From Siphonodentalium dalli (taxonomy: Eukaryota; Mollusca; Scaphopoda; Gadilida; Siphonodentaliidae): a DNA stretch of 64,000 nt. Of this stretch, positions 35,223 to 46,986 are shown piece by piece. The stretch covers positions 53,410,609 to 53,474,608 of the forward strand of contig CP136066.1 of assembly GCA_032622095.1 (NCBI GenBank), written 5' to 3'. Both the position numbers and the translations under genes were made by a program. The stretch's first letter is position 1. The number at the start of each line of letters is the position of its first letter. The notes below the pieces were generated by a model. That model was not told the DNA's origin and did not search any database. It saw only the letters and a list, made by a program, of their open reading frames with translations.

Positions 35223-35454
35223 GCACTATTGTGTAACCATGCATATATACGTTTATTGTTTTAAATTGAATATAATATTGAAACATAATTTGCAGAACCA
35301 TACGATGAACACTGGGCCTAACTTAGAGTTCTAAAACTGTTTCTAAACAGAACTAAACAATAACTGAAATAAAGCCCCTGCCCAAAATCCTTGGCTATGC
35401 CACTCAAACTCATTTCTCTTAACACTCTCTCAACCTACCCATGTATCGCGGACG

Positions 35455-38400
35455 ATGACGAAACTTCTCTTGTATATATTATTTCCCCTGCTAATGTCTA
35501 GTATTGGCATTAGCACGTTCAATGCTAGAGGCTTAGCCAATAGCGTAAAACGTGCTGAGGTATTCCGGTATATTAGTTCAAAAAAGTGCCCAATTGTCTG
35601 CTTGCAAGAAACTCACTTTACCACAGATATGGAAAACATCATCTCTACCGAATGGGATGGTGACGCGTACTTCAATTCTCATAATTATCGTTCTAAAGGT
35701 GTAGCTTTTCTAATTGACAAATCCTATAACTTAAATATCTTGATTCATGGAATAGTTAAGGTGGGAGAGGGTACATGTCTGATTTTGGATGTAACCATAA
35801 ATGGAACACGAGTCGCCCTTGTTGGATTATATGGGTCCTGTATCGACGATCCTTCCCTCTTTGAAAGTATACAAGAAAAACTTGTCGAATTAGGTAATGA
35901 ATCGCTAATTATATGTGGTGACTGGAATCTGGTCCTTGATCAAAATGCGGACACAAAACAATATTCGAAAGATAATTGCCCAAAATCAAGAGAGACTGTA
36001 AAGAAAATGATAAACACACTGAGTATATGCGATATATGGCGACGTATGAAAGGGGATCAAACACAATTCACTTGGTGGCCGAAAAATAGAAAGCGTTTCT
36101 CTCGTTTATATTTCTTTTTAATTTCTGAGCACTTCGTACCGCTTATAGACGACATCAGAGTCCTCCCTAAAATGCATAAAATCTCTGACCACTGCATGGT
36201 AACAATGTATATTTCATTTTCAATTTCGAAAGGGGCAGAGGATACTGGAAGATGAACAATAGTTTACTGAAAGACAAAACATATATCTCGGGTTTAAAAC
36301 AGACAATAAAAGATATCGAATGCCAATACAGCAATAACAGCGAAAACGCTACCTCCGATCACTTCACTATAAATGACCAACTTGTTTTCGAAACTCTCTT
36401 AATGGAAATTCGAAGCTTTACAATATCTTATTCTTCGAAAACGAAAAAGGTTAGAAATTCACTAAAAGATAAGTTAGAAAAAGAGCTGCAAGAGCTACAA
36501 ATAAACTATGACAATAGTGACACATGCACTTTACAAAAGATAGACGAATTAAGTTCGAAAATTGAAGAGATTCAAAAACATGAATTATATGGCTCAATAG
36601 TACGTTCTAGAGCAAAGTTTATTGAAGAAGGCGAACGACCGACCAAATACTTTTGTGCCCTAGAGAAAAAAAGAGCGCTTGAGAATACAATATTTAAAAT
36701 AAGGAAAGTAGATGATACAATAATTACAGATCAATCTGAAATTTTGGAAGAAATTCGAACATATTATGAAACATTATACTCTATTCAAAACAATTCAAAA
36801 AATGACACTGAAGTCGACACTTTTATCGCTGCAAAGTCAATAAAATCGCTTAGCGACGTGGATGCAATGAATGCTGAGGGGAAATTAACAATATCTGAAG
36901 TAACAGTAGCCCTTTTTGAAATGAAAAATAATAAAGCTCCCGGGATATGTGGATTTACTGTGGAATTCTTCAGAGAATTATGGGATGATCTGAAAGTGTA
37001 TTTATTGAACTCCCTCAATATGGCCTATAAGTCAGGCACTCTATCTATTACACAACGGCATGGCATCCTGAATTGTATACCAAAAGGAGGGAAGGATCAG
37101 TCATTGCTTGCTAATCAAAGACCGCTCACATTGCTGACCATACCTTATAAAATATTGACAACAGCCCTTGCAAACAGACTAAAACCGCTATTAAATAAAA
37201 TTATAGAACGAGATCAAACAGGTTTTATTAGAGGGAGGTTCATTGCTGAAAATATTAGAATTGTGTCAGATGTAATAGACTATACTTCAATGAACAATAT
37301 ACCAGGATGCCTTCTACTTATTGATTTTCAAAAAGCTTTTGATACAATTTCTTGGAATTTTATCCAAAAAACTTTGTCGCTTTTCAATTTTGGACCTTCA
37401 TTCAGAAATTGGGTGAATATCCTATATCATGATATATTATCTACGGTCAAGCAATTTGGGTGTATGTCAAGCAAATTCGGAATCGGTAGGGGATGCAGAC
37501 AAGGTGATCCCCTCTCGCCTTACCTATTTATTTTATGTGCAGAAATTTTATCATCCCACGTGAGACAAAACCCTTATATTAGAGGTATAAAAGTAGGCAC
37601 CGAAGAAATAAAACTCACGCAGTACGCAGACGATACATGTTTTCTATTAGATGACTCATATAATAGTCTAACGCAATGCATTAAATCGCTTAACAATTTT
37701 TCTGTTATATCCGGTTTAAAAATTAATTACAGTAAAACAAAGCTTGTATGGATTGGAACCAAGAAGAGAAGTGTAACAGCCCCCTCCGGTTGTCCAAACT
37801 TAGAAGTTGTCCACGATTTTAATTTACTCGGGGTCCATTTTGATTTAGCGTCAAACGATATTTTTCATAATAACTATGCGACAGTATATAAGCGTATAGA
37901 AGACATAGTTGCAAAGTGGAAAAGACGCATATTGACGCCGATCGGAAAAATAACTGTCATAAAGACCTTTATTATACCTCAATTGAATCATTTTCTGTTG
38001 TCAATATATAACCCCAGTAAAAATTATATTAAAAAATTGAACTCTTTTCTGTACAAATATATATGGGATGGAAAACCCGACAAAATTAAGAGACAACAAA
38101 TAACAATGGACTACTCGGAGGGGGGGGGCTGAAAATGGTTGACATTCAAACACACATAGCATCAATGAAGGTTTCTTGGGTAAGAAGGATTATGCTCGCG
38201 AATTCATTCTCGGCACGCTTTTTTAGTCACATCACACAAATGAAAAATATCCCTCTCAAGTTTTGTAATGAAGACTTCATCTCTAGAGTTGTCAGGAAAA
38301 TATCAAAATATACTTTTTGGTCAGAAGTTATTATAGCCTGGATGGCCTTTACTGCTAAAGTAGCTACACCTTTTGGTAAAGAAGATGTTCTATGTAAATC

Positions 38401-39271
38401 GATATGGTATCATAAATCAATAACCATAGACCATTGTACTATATATATCAAAACGTGGGAAGAACAGGGGGTTCAAACATTCTTGGATTTTTTGGATCAA
38501 AACGGGAATATTTTAAGTTTTGCGAATTTCAGTAAAAGATTCTCTTTTAATCCAGATTATATTTATTATATTGGAATAACAAAACGTATACAAGCTTACT
38601 TTTCTACTTTGGACATCTAAAGACGAATGATAGTCAAAACACATAGACCGACAAAAACACATAGACCGACAATTCCTGAAGAATTCAGGATAATTATGAA
38701 CAATAAGGGTCACCAGTTTTTACGACACAGTAACAAACCTACCACTAGTCTAAGCTATCTCGCGAACAAATGGCCTGAGTTTGCTTACAGTGATATCAAT
38801 TGGAATAAGGTGGCGTCTGCACCATTCAATTGTGGCAAAATTGAGGTAAAACTCATATGGTTTCAATTTAAAATAATACACAAAATATTAGGTACAAATT
38901 CATTAGTATCAAAATTTTCTACCCCCAAACTCTGTGATTTGTGTGACCGCGAGAATGAAACTATAACACATTTATTTTGGAGATGCAACGTTACAAATTC
39001 TTTTTGGAGTGAAGTTTCAGAAAAGCTGAGTTTTAAGATCACTGAACAAATAGCAATATTTGGTATTACTCCCTCCAGAAATGCCGCCAATTTCACCTTC
39101 ATGCTTATAAGATATTTCATATTTAGATGCAAATTTAAAATACCCAAGAAGCCGACATTGACAGCCTTCATAAGATTTGCAACAAACTACCGAAAAGCTG
39201 ATTGTTTTTTTCTGGATAATGATACATATTCTAATAGATGGGCAATATTGGATCCTATACTGGACTTATGA
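35455..39271 (+). pseudogene. LINE ORF2 (endonuclease + reverse transcriptase), L1/Tx1-like, broken
   Basis: The frame opens at 35455, or at the in-frame ATG at 35494. The AP-type endonuclease shows STFNARGL, QETH, GDWN (35917) and SDHC (36184). The expected Asp of the SRLD motif is Tyr (codon 36109-36111), which should impair DNA cleavage. The RT follows from 36252: LLIDFQKAFD (motif A), GCRQGDPLSPYLF (motif B), YADD at 37623-37634 (motif C) and GLKINYSKTK. The C-terminal part has a CDLCDRENETITHLFWRC zinc knuckle. The reading frame is broken three times: a one-base loss near 36235, one extra G in the nine-G run 38120-38128, and a TAA at 38618-38620. A six-residue KTHRPT unit is duplicated in tandem just after the stop. 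It is a recently dead copy that would act by target-primed reverse transcription. Confidence 0.95.
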
Positions 39272-39794
39272 ACAGTTAATGTATTGATCATATATGGAGA
39301 TGGTTTTGTCATCCACCACCTTCAACCTCTTCGACTAAACTATCTATCTATACGTACGTAGCAGCCCACCATCCTTCCCGATACACCAAAGCATCCGATA
39401 TTTGTTTTCTTCTTTATTAATTCCTTAGTCACTAATTTAGTATTTAAAAATACCACGCCTATACAGAAAGTGGGGGCAATGCCACACACATAGGTTCCAA
39501 TACATACGGCATATACTGCTATATGTCCTAGAATAATATAGGGAGTGTTTGCCGTGTGTATGGAGCCTCTGTGTATTGTAACTTGTATTAATTTTCCCAC
39601 AATGAAGTAGAACACACTACCCTATTACCAATAAGGGCGTTATGAAACAACATCTGTATAATATATAATTAATCCTTTTATTTCAGACAAAAAGAACGCC
39701 CTTATCCCTGCCACGTGTGTGTGTATGGGCTATGTAAAAACGTGGCTTATATATCTAAGGAATTAATAAAGATATCTAAATTTAAAAAAAAAAA
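39272..39794 (+). other. LINE 3' UTR with stem and poly(A)
   Basis: ATAAGGGCGTT (39631-39641) pairs perfectly with AACGCCCTTAT (39695-39705). AATAAA is at 39765-39770 and a run of about 11 A ends at 39795. The 3' UTR of about 520 bp has no open frame of note. Confidence 0.75.
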
Positions 39795-39885
39795 ATATGG
39801 CGGGTCACATATGGTATATGTTGTATAATGTGATATGGGGTCATGGGGATTCGAAAATTAAGTGGGCCTTTAATAGTTAAATTAA
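39795..39885. repeat. 91-bp direct repeat, right copy
   Basis: Exact duplicate of 30141-30231. Sequence beyond differs (TCGATCTATC here, CAGGAACAAT there). From 39886 to 40541 no gene was seen. Confidence 0.9.
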
Positions 39886-40541
39886 TCGATCTATCGAAAG
39901 GTTAAGATGGTACGATAATGGCTCGTTTTAACATTGATATCTTTGAGTATCGTGCACAGTTTTCAACATCTAAATATTTCAGATATGCAACAACAACATC
40001 AACTATAAATGATTCTTTAATTGCCAGAGCAGTTATATGAGCAAACATTAGTTAATATTCTGAGAACAAAATACAATAGAGGAAATGTTCACATATCTGG
40101 CAAAAACACCACTTTCTGGTTTTCAAGATTAAAACAATTTTTCTCACCAAAGAGAATCTAGTCAAACTGATAAGCTATTCAATGTACTAGATAACAGATT
40201 TAAAATTTTGTGAAAATGTTCTATTTGAAAAAGTTATATTTAAAGCCACATGGTGATTTGCGCTCTAAATTACACATACTATTATTCGCTTTTGAAATTT
40301 GCCCGGCATCGAAATATGTGGATAAATATCTGAAATAAATCTAGGTATTCCACGTTTCCTTCGACGTAAAGCAGCTACCTTACTCGTATTTAAATTCGCG
40401 CAATACTATTTTTCGCGCACGGATGTGTGCGCCTATTTAAAACTGAGCGAAAAATATAGTACGACTCCTGTGTTTATACCAATTCACATGCAGGGAAAAT
40501 CATCTATGTTACTGTATGTTATTGAATTAAATGTACAGACA

Positions 40542-40932
40542 TTACCACGAAATCCCACTAGGGCCATCCGAAACATCACCGCACCCCCAAATATACATAT
40601 ATATATTATACAAACTCGTTATAAGGACTTGGAAGTCGTTATAGCAACTTCCAACAACTCGTTATAACGACTTGTAGAAATAAAAAAAAGTCGTTAAAAC
40701 GACTTGGAAATATTTTTACAAGTCTTTATAACGACTTGGAAATATTTCTACGAGTCGTTATAACGACTTCCAACAACTCACTGTAACGAGTTGCAACTCG
40801 TTATAACGAGTTGTATTTCGTTGTAACGACTTTCACAAGAAAAAGTTATATAGACTTGCAAGTTGTTATAACGAGTTGTATATTTGGGGTGCGGTGCATG
40901 GTGTTTCGGATGGCGCTAATGCGATTTCGTAA
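40542..40932. mobile_element. Inverted-repeat element filled with a palindromic array
   Basis: The ends CGAAATC...GCCATCCGAAACA and TGTTTCGGATGGCGC...GATTTCG are inverted copies about 50 bp long, with CACCGCACCCCCAAATATAC at the inner edge. Between them about 14 units of CTCGTTATAACGA/GTCGTTATAACGAC alternate. Each unit is itself a palindrome. Confidence 0.8.
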
Positions 40933-40967
40933 CATTGCAGACGGTTGGGCTGAATATAATATATACA

Positions 40968-41218
40968 AGCCTTGAAATAGTGTGTCTGTCATTTGCAGAA
41001 TGAGGTCACCAGAGGGTGAATTTAGTGATGCTACCCCGCATAACGGGCTAGCATCACAAATTCACCCTCTGGGAACCTCATTCTGCTGAGGTGTAAGCAG
41101 AATGAGGTCCCCAGAGGGTGAATTTGGTGATGCTAGCCCGCTATGCGGGGTAGCATCACTAAATTCACCCTCTGGGGACCTCATTCTGCAAATGACAGAC
41201 ACACTATTTCAAGGCTTG
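40968..41218. mobile_element. Family C double-palindrome element
   Basis: Full ends (CAAGCCTTGAAATAGTGTGT and its inverse) and two internal palindromes as at 26872-27122. Confidence 0.85.
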
Positions 41219-41365
41219 TATATATATAAGTATATTGAAATGCGGGCGTGCATTCTCAACTTAATTATTCATATGTAAATCATTGTAAAATCTTCGATGT
41301 TGAAATACTTGTAAGAAATACACATATTCCCGTACGAAGGAACACGAACGCATATGTCCATATCC

Positions 41366-41515
41366 AAGCCTTGAAATAGTGTGTCTGTCATTTGCCGAAT
41401 GAGGTCCCCAGAGGGTGAATTTGGTGATGCTAGCCCGCTATGCGGGTTAGCATCACTAAATTCACCCTTTGGGGACCTAATTCTGCAAATGACAGACACG
41501 CTATTTCAAGGCTTG
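41366..41515. mobile_element. Family C single-palindrome element
   Basis: Same termini as the other copies, but with only one central palindrome (GATGCTAGCCCGCTATGCGG), 150 bp long. It could be the simplest unit of the family. Confidence 0.85.
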
Positions 41516-42321
41516 ACCATATCTACCTCCACCATGGAGTGACAGTGTGCATGGTCATGCAGTATATATATTGGTTAAATATATCAACCCATACTCGCAG
41601 CCATATGTTGATAGTCAGCTGCTTACGTGTTTTGTTTTACATGTACATCTTTTTAGTTCATTTCAGTGATGCCCATAACTATTTGAATATTATAAAGATT
41701 ATTGTTAGCATATAACCACCCATCTTCTCAACAAAATTGCGATGTAGTTACAATTTACTCGATGCTAATTTTCGCCGTGATTGTCTTTGATATACACATT
41801 TACCGTAAGGAACAATTAAGAACTGAAATTGTCGCCAGATACAAGTCTGTTACGAAAATAGTTTTGTCAGTTTTGAATTGGCGCAGCACGGTGCGTGAAT
41901 TCAAAGTGCGCAAATTCAAAACTAAACGAAAAATAGGACCGCGCGAATTTAAATACGGTAGTGAAATCGGTAGGGATAATTCAGTTTTACATCAATGTTT
42001 GACAGTATTATCCGAACCGATTGTACAAGTTGGTTTACGTAAAAAGGGAACTTGGACTTAAATCCGGACAGGAACCAACAGGAACTGTACGATATTATCG
42101 ATGAGAAATTTCTCTGGATACTGTAACAGCTGGTCAGCAGTGAGTATGTTAATGACATTTATGTTGAAATTCCAGGAACCATTATCTCTCCTTATTAAAA
42201 TGTCCATCCAAAAGGAGATTGAATTTCAGTTGTAAATTTGATTGAGCATCTGTGACTCTTTGTCTGTATAGCACGTGTATGATCAAATTGTTCCTACAAG
42301 GGGAAATTGGAATCATTAATG
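41516..42321. other. No gene supported
   Basis: A 119-codon open frame (41702-42061) has no start context, splice sites or motif that I recognise, and its middle is low-complexity (RKFKTKRK-like). It is treated as chance. Confidence 0.35.
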
Positions 42322-42740
42322 GTACTCAATCCGATTCGATGGTCCCCATATCAACATTTTTTTTGAAATTCCGCTTCACTTCTCAGAATCGATTAATTGC
42401 CCAAAAATAATGCTAACATCAGTCCACTATAGTATAAAATTGCCCAAAACCTGTTATTTATCAACATTATGTACAATGAAATTTTGTTGGTTTGTCAAAT
42501 ATCTGACACAAAAACCCACTTTATTTTAGAGTTATCCATCTTCATCCGCTATTTGGTCTTCTCGTCGACTTTTACTGGGCCACTATATTCCAGGTGGTGA
42601 AAAATAATAGATTTAAAAAATCGATATCTGATCACTCTGAGCTTTGATGAATGGGTTCCTGGACTCGAATCAAATATTTTTTACACCCGAAGCCAAATAA
42701 ATAGTAATTAAGGGGTGCTTAATCGGATTGAGTACCTTTA
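42322..42740. mobile_element. Family E element, 419 bp
   Basis: The left end GGTACTCAATCCGATTCGAT is mirrored by AATCGGATTGAGTACCTTTA at the right. The left 180 bp match the inverse of the right end of 45367-46791 (TCGATTAATTGCCC, AACCTGTTATTTATCAACAT). Confidence 0.8.
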
Positions 42741-42752
42741 AGCTTAATAGAA

Positions 42753-42853
42753 GCCTGTGTCTCAGCGTGATTCATACTGAATCATCGCACCGCTGGGCGC
42801 CGGTCCATTGTCTCCTGGCTTGACCAATTGGTATGACTGAACGCTGAGACAAA
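42753..42853. repeat. 101-bp foldback
   Basis: TGTCTCAGCGTGATTCATAC and GTATGACTGAACGCTGAGAC are inverted arms around a GC-rich centre (CTGGGCGCCGGTCC). Confidence 0.6.
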
Positions 42854-43059
42854 GAACTTCTGCTTAGAGTATTCCAGATTCCCCACAGATATTTTAGATT
42901 CTCTTCCATGCAGACTTTCGGGAAGTTGTAATGCATGTACATGTAGCCCCGTGACTGGTCGTGTACATTTTTATTTGTATTGAATAAATTTCAGCATGTC
43001 TAAGAGTTCTTACTTAGTGAAAAGGAAACCTGGGAGTGCTACAATATATCAAGCAGGAA

Positions 43060-43330
43060 AAACTCTTGAATTTCACATCATGTATCTTCGCATACAGTTC
43101 GTTTAGTAAATTAGTTTCAAAGGTTGAAAATTTCATGCCTGACACAATTTTAGCATCGGAAATTTCAGACCCAGAATATGTTGAAATTGTTCTGATATTT
43201 TGATTTTCGAACAAGTGTCTATATGTAGAGTAAAATTTGTTGTTTTAGATCAAAGGTGAATACTTTTGGTCAAGTGTTCGGGCTGAGCCATCAGCTGGAA
43301 ACTACCCAGGGCGTTGTGTTCGAAATTGTT
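43060..43330. repeat. TTGGAAA-type dispersed repeat
   Basis: Words shared with 880-1330: TTTCATGCCTGACACAATTT, GTTGAAATTGTTCT, TTGGTCAAGTGTTC. Diverged; no coding from 43331 to 43980. Confidence 0.45.
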
Positions 43331-43982
43331 GTAAGTTGGAAAAACTTTAGGTATCAGTTCGAACATTCTAACACAAAGGGGATGCAACTGGAATTTCTCG
43401 GACTTGGACATCTTGGGCTTGTTCAAGAGGAGAGCAGTTGGATATTACAAGATGTACACACACTCTATCCATGTCCCTGATTACATGTGTAATCTGAGCA
43501 GTTATTAAGAGAGACCAAAAAATATTATTTGAATACTAAATTGTTTTTAATTTTTGTTTTCACTTTAGCCCAAGTTTAGGTCTCAAGAACTCCGGAATAA
43601 TAAATAACTTTAACAATCAAGAAACCCATCAAACAATTTATTATATTACATTATTTATTTATTCATAATTGGCTATATGAGAGGCGCATCATTTTTGGGT
43701 AATATGGTTGAGTTAAAATTTTAATTACATCAGATACTATTTCCCGGGCCCCCATATATCACAACGAAAAATAGGCAGCCACAAATATTTCGGCCCAACG
43801 AGACATGTCATATGCAGTATATAATGGTCCCCTCATGGTTATATTGTTATAGACTGAACTCGTGAAAATGTTCTAATTTGCAGAAGTTATTGGTTCCTGC
43901 AAACAGTGAAATATTAAAGATTTTTCATGTCGTAAAAGTATAGAAGGTGGTCTTATAATTTTCAACGGATGGATTAATATTA

Positions 43983-44410
43983 AAGACCCACTTGATGTTC
44001 TAATCACCAGGTCACATTATATACAACATATTCCATATTATATACCATTTAAAAGAGGAAGCTCCAAACATTTCATTATCAACTTATCCGGTCGATTAAA
44101 CTGCGTACACGTTGTTTTTGACAAGGTACCGACATGTGTTATGTGCTTAATATCGATCTGGTCTGTACAGCCAGTTTATTATTCTCAATGGAAGGGGAAT
44201 AACTCAATCTCTTAGTTGTGAATTATGATGCGTTCTGCTATAAATAACGGGGGAAGTGTTTGGGTGACTCTGAGAATCTCTATCACTTGGTGGATACTCC
44301 TAGGCAACAGGTGTTCAGCATTCTGATGGAATATATATATTTTTTTTTTGGTTCCTCTTCTAAATGGTATATAATATATAATATGTTGTGTATAATATGA
44401 TCTGGGCATT
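43983..44410. mobile_element. Family B, inverse copy and fragment
   Basis: TTAAAGACCCACTTGATGTT followed by AACTTATCCGGTCGATTAAA matches the inverse of family B to about 44215. A second right-end fragment (AAATGGTATATAATATATAA) follows at 44355-44410. From 44411 to 45366 no gene was seen. Confidence 0.55.
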
Positions 44411-45366
44411 CGAAGTGGGACTTTAAATTATGTGTCACATTATTAATCACATGTACCATATTTCTAAAAGAAGTTTAAGAGTTTTTAAAGACATACTATG
44501 TACTTGTTCGGGTGCGTGAAACTTATAAGTTAGTATACAGCTGCCATGACAACAAAAGAGGAATGTAACATTCTACTAACATCGCCAAAATTATAAGCAA
44601 ATCGACCCTACCACCCCATAGAAAACATCGACAGAAGTACGCTCAATTGTAAATATTTACTACTCGATTCGGGACGCATCTATCGGTGATAAACTAACGA
44701 AAACGATTTCGCCGTCGAGAATCACTGCATTTAATTCCTATATAAGAACGACGGTGTGTGTTGTCAATTTGGATATACAATTTGTAAAAATTACTATTTT
44801 GAACAAGATTATTCTCCATTTTAATTTGATCACCATACCGGAGTGTTTCACATCACTTTAAGAAAATAAATTTTGAAAAATCAGGAAATGTTGTCATAAC
44901 GTGCATCTATGTAGTCTTTTAAATATGTAAGCACACTCCATATTCTCTGAAGAGGCTTACCGACGTGGCAACAACAAAGGACTTTATTACATTCCTATGT
45001 GTGATTTACCTAGATTTCTCGAGTGGTTATAAACGATCATTTCCCCAGTGAATTATGTCACTTTAACTAGCGCGTTATGTATTCATACGCGATATCGACA
45101 TTTATGCGTCATGGGAATAATGGCGGTATTATTCTGTTTTCTGGTAAATTGGGGTGTTTATAGTGGAATATAATGAACAGAATAATCATTGGTTGAACTG
45201 GTGGCGTGAACTAATTCATTCGAGGCAGGGACTATTTGGTAAAACACTCCAGCGCAATGCGCTGTCGTGTTTGTTCAATGTCCCTGCCTACCATGAATTA
45301 TTTCTTGTCACCGGTTCAATCAAGTGAATGTTCTCTATTTATTCCTTCGGTACGATAATTTATTAC

Positions 45367-46791
45367 AGGATACTCAATCCGATTCAATGGTCCCCATATA
45401 ATCAGACCCCAACAATAATAACGGATGTCAGACTGAGAGTGCTAATTTTTGGACAATTATTTCATTGTTTATTTACATTGATTTGACTCTATCAGATATT
45501 CGTTTCTATAGTATTCGCGTTAGGTTCGTTGCTTGGTTAGATTAGGCTTTCTCGAAATTACAACATTTCTTTGTATTAATCAGCTGGCTATTCTTATGCA
45601 ACTTGTTAATTCTTGCCCAAGCATGTGCTCATTAATTACCATTCATCGCACGTATTCTAAGCTTTACTTTTAATAATAACTTATTTGTCAAACTGCTAAT
45701 GCCATTGTAGTGATCCGATATTTTATATGAAAATCTGTTAATCTAATCTCGCGTCGTTAATTCACACCTGTTCATGCTTTGTATATAAGAATTTGTAAAA
45801 CTGTGATATGCCACTTTATGTTATGGAACTCCATCATTCAGTCATTTCACATATTATAACTGGAGATCCAATTGTTTGTGTGCTACACTGGAATGTCCGT
45901 ATATTCCTATTGTAAAAATAAATGCTAATTCCCCAGAACGAATACAACTTCTTACTGTACCAGGAGAGTGTGATGTCAGAGTGCTAATTTTTGGACAATT
46001 ATTTCATTGTTTGTATACATTGATTTGACTCTATCAGATATTCGTTTCTTTAGTATTCGCGTTAGGTTCGTTGCTTGGTTAGATTAGGCTTTCTCGAAAT
46101 TACAACATTTCTTTGTATTAATCAGCTGGCTATTCTTATGCAACTTGTTAATTCTTGCCCAAGCATGTGCTCATTAATTACCATTCATCGCACGTATTCT
46201 AAGCTTTACTTTTAATAATAACTTATTTGTCAAACTGCTAATGCCATTGTAGTGATCTGATATTTTATATGCAAATCTGTTAATCTAATCTCGCGTCGTT
46301 AATTCACACCTGTTCATGCTTTGTATATAAGAATTGGCACTTTATGTTTTGGAACTCCAATATTCAGTCACGTTTCACCTATTACAACTGGAGCTCCAAT
46401 TGTTTTTGAGGGACTGTTTCCAACTATACCGGAATATCCGTATATTTCTATTGTGAAAATAAATGCTAATTCCCCAGAAAGACTCAATCTTGATTCAACC
46501 CAAAATCAGCTCTATCAAACGAGCCTTAGAATTGAACAATACGGAGCGTTCATTGTTAGAATATTGCTTATATAGTAAACATAAATGGCGTTTATGCCAC
46601 TATTATGGAAAAATTTCGTTAAACAAAATGTTGATAAATAACAGGTTTGGCCAATTTTATACTACAATTGACTGTGGTTATCATTATTTTCGGGCAATTA
46701 ATCGATTCTGATAACTGAAGCGGCATTTAAAAAAAAATTGTAGCTGGAATCTGATCATATGGGGACCAACGAATCGGATTGAGTACCTTTA
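45367..46791. mobile_element. Family E long element with an internal 542-bp tandem duplication
   Basis: GATACTCAATCCGATTCAAT at the left and AATCGGATTGAGTACCTTTA at the right are inverted ends. Inside, a unit starting with GTGCTAATTTTTGGACAATT is repeated at 45439 and 45981. The first ~345 bp of the two units are nearly identical; the remainder differs more. An 84-codon frame at 46321-46575 overlaps the end of unit 2 but is frameshifted in unit 1 and unrecognised. Confidence 0.75.
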
Positions 46792-46910
46792 ATGCCGGAC
46801 TTGCGACTGGACATTCGGAAACTCGAAGGGCTCGCCCTTCGGACTCGACCATCTTTTTTCCGAATGTTCAGTCTCTCGTCCATTAACCCCGACAGAACAG
46901 GTTAACTCAC

Positions 46911-46986
46911 CTGCAAACATAATTGCTTCGAGCAGAAGGAACAGCTTCGTCCAATAGGCGACCATTATCACGAAACCAAAACTCAA
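46911..46986 (-). CDS. Candidate first coding exon with signal peptide
   Basis: On the minus strand ATG at 46984-46986 opens 25 codons with a hydrophobic core (VIMVAYWTKLFLLLEAIMFA), followed by one base G and a strong donor GTGAGT at 46905-46910. This is the classic layout of a secreted-protein first exon with a phase-1 intron. The family E element begins 120 bp downstream. The nearest compatible exon recognised downstream is the lectin exon at 26852, which starts with two bases (CC, completing Ala). That join would make a 20-kb intron containing the LINE and is only inferred. The partner could equally be an exon I missed. Confidence 0.45.

Larger units (their letters stand above)
30232..39794 (+). 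mobile_element. Candidate LINE insertion, long 5' region plus ORF2 and poly(A)
   Basis: The segment lies between the two identical 91-bp repeats and ends in a poly(A) run, as expected for target-primed reverse transcription. The sure part is ORF2 and its 3' UTR (35455-39794). The left 5.2 kb has no ORF1-like frame but carries repeated hairpin modules (30430-30620, 33740-33910; 33960-35222), an old degenerate repeat block (30890-33000) and a tRNA-like unit. The left part may be 5' UTR with promoter-like modules, nested insertions, or unrelated sequence if the direct repeats arose by duplication. Confidence 0.45.

Noticed and set aside
41702-42061. 119-codon plus-strand frame
   Set aside because: Low-complexity basic middle, no splice or start context, AT-rich; chance is sufficient.
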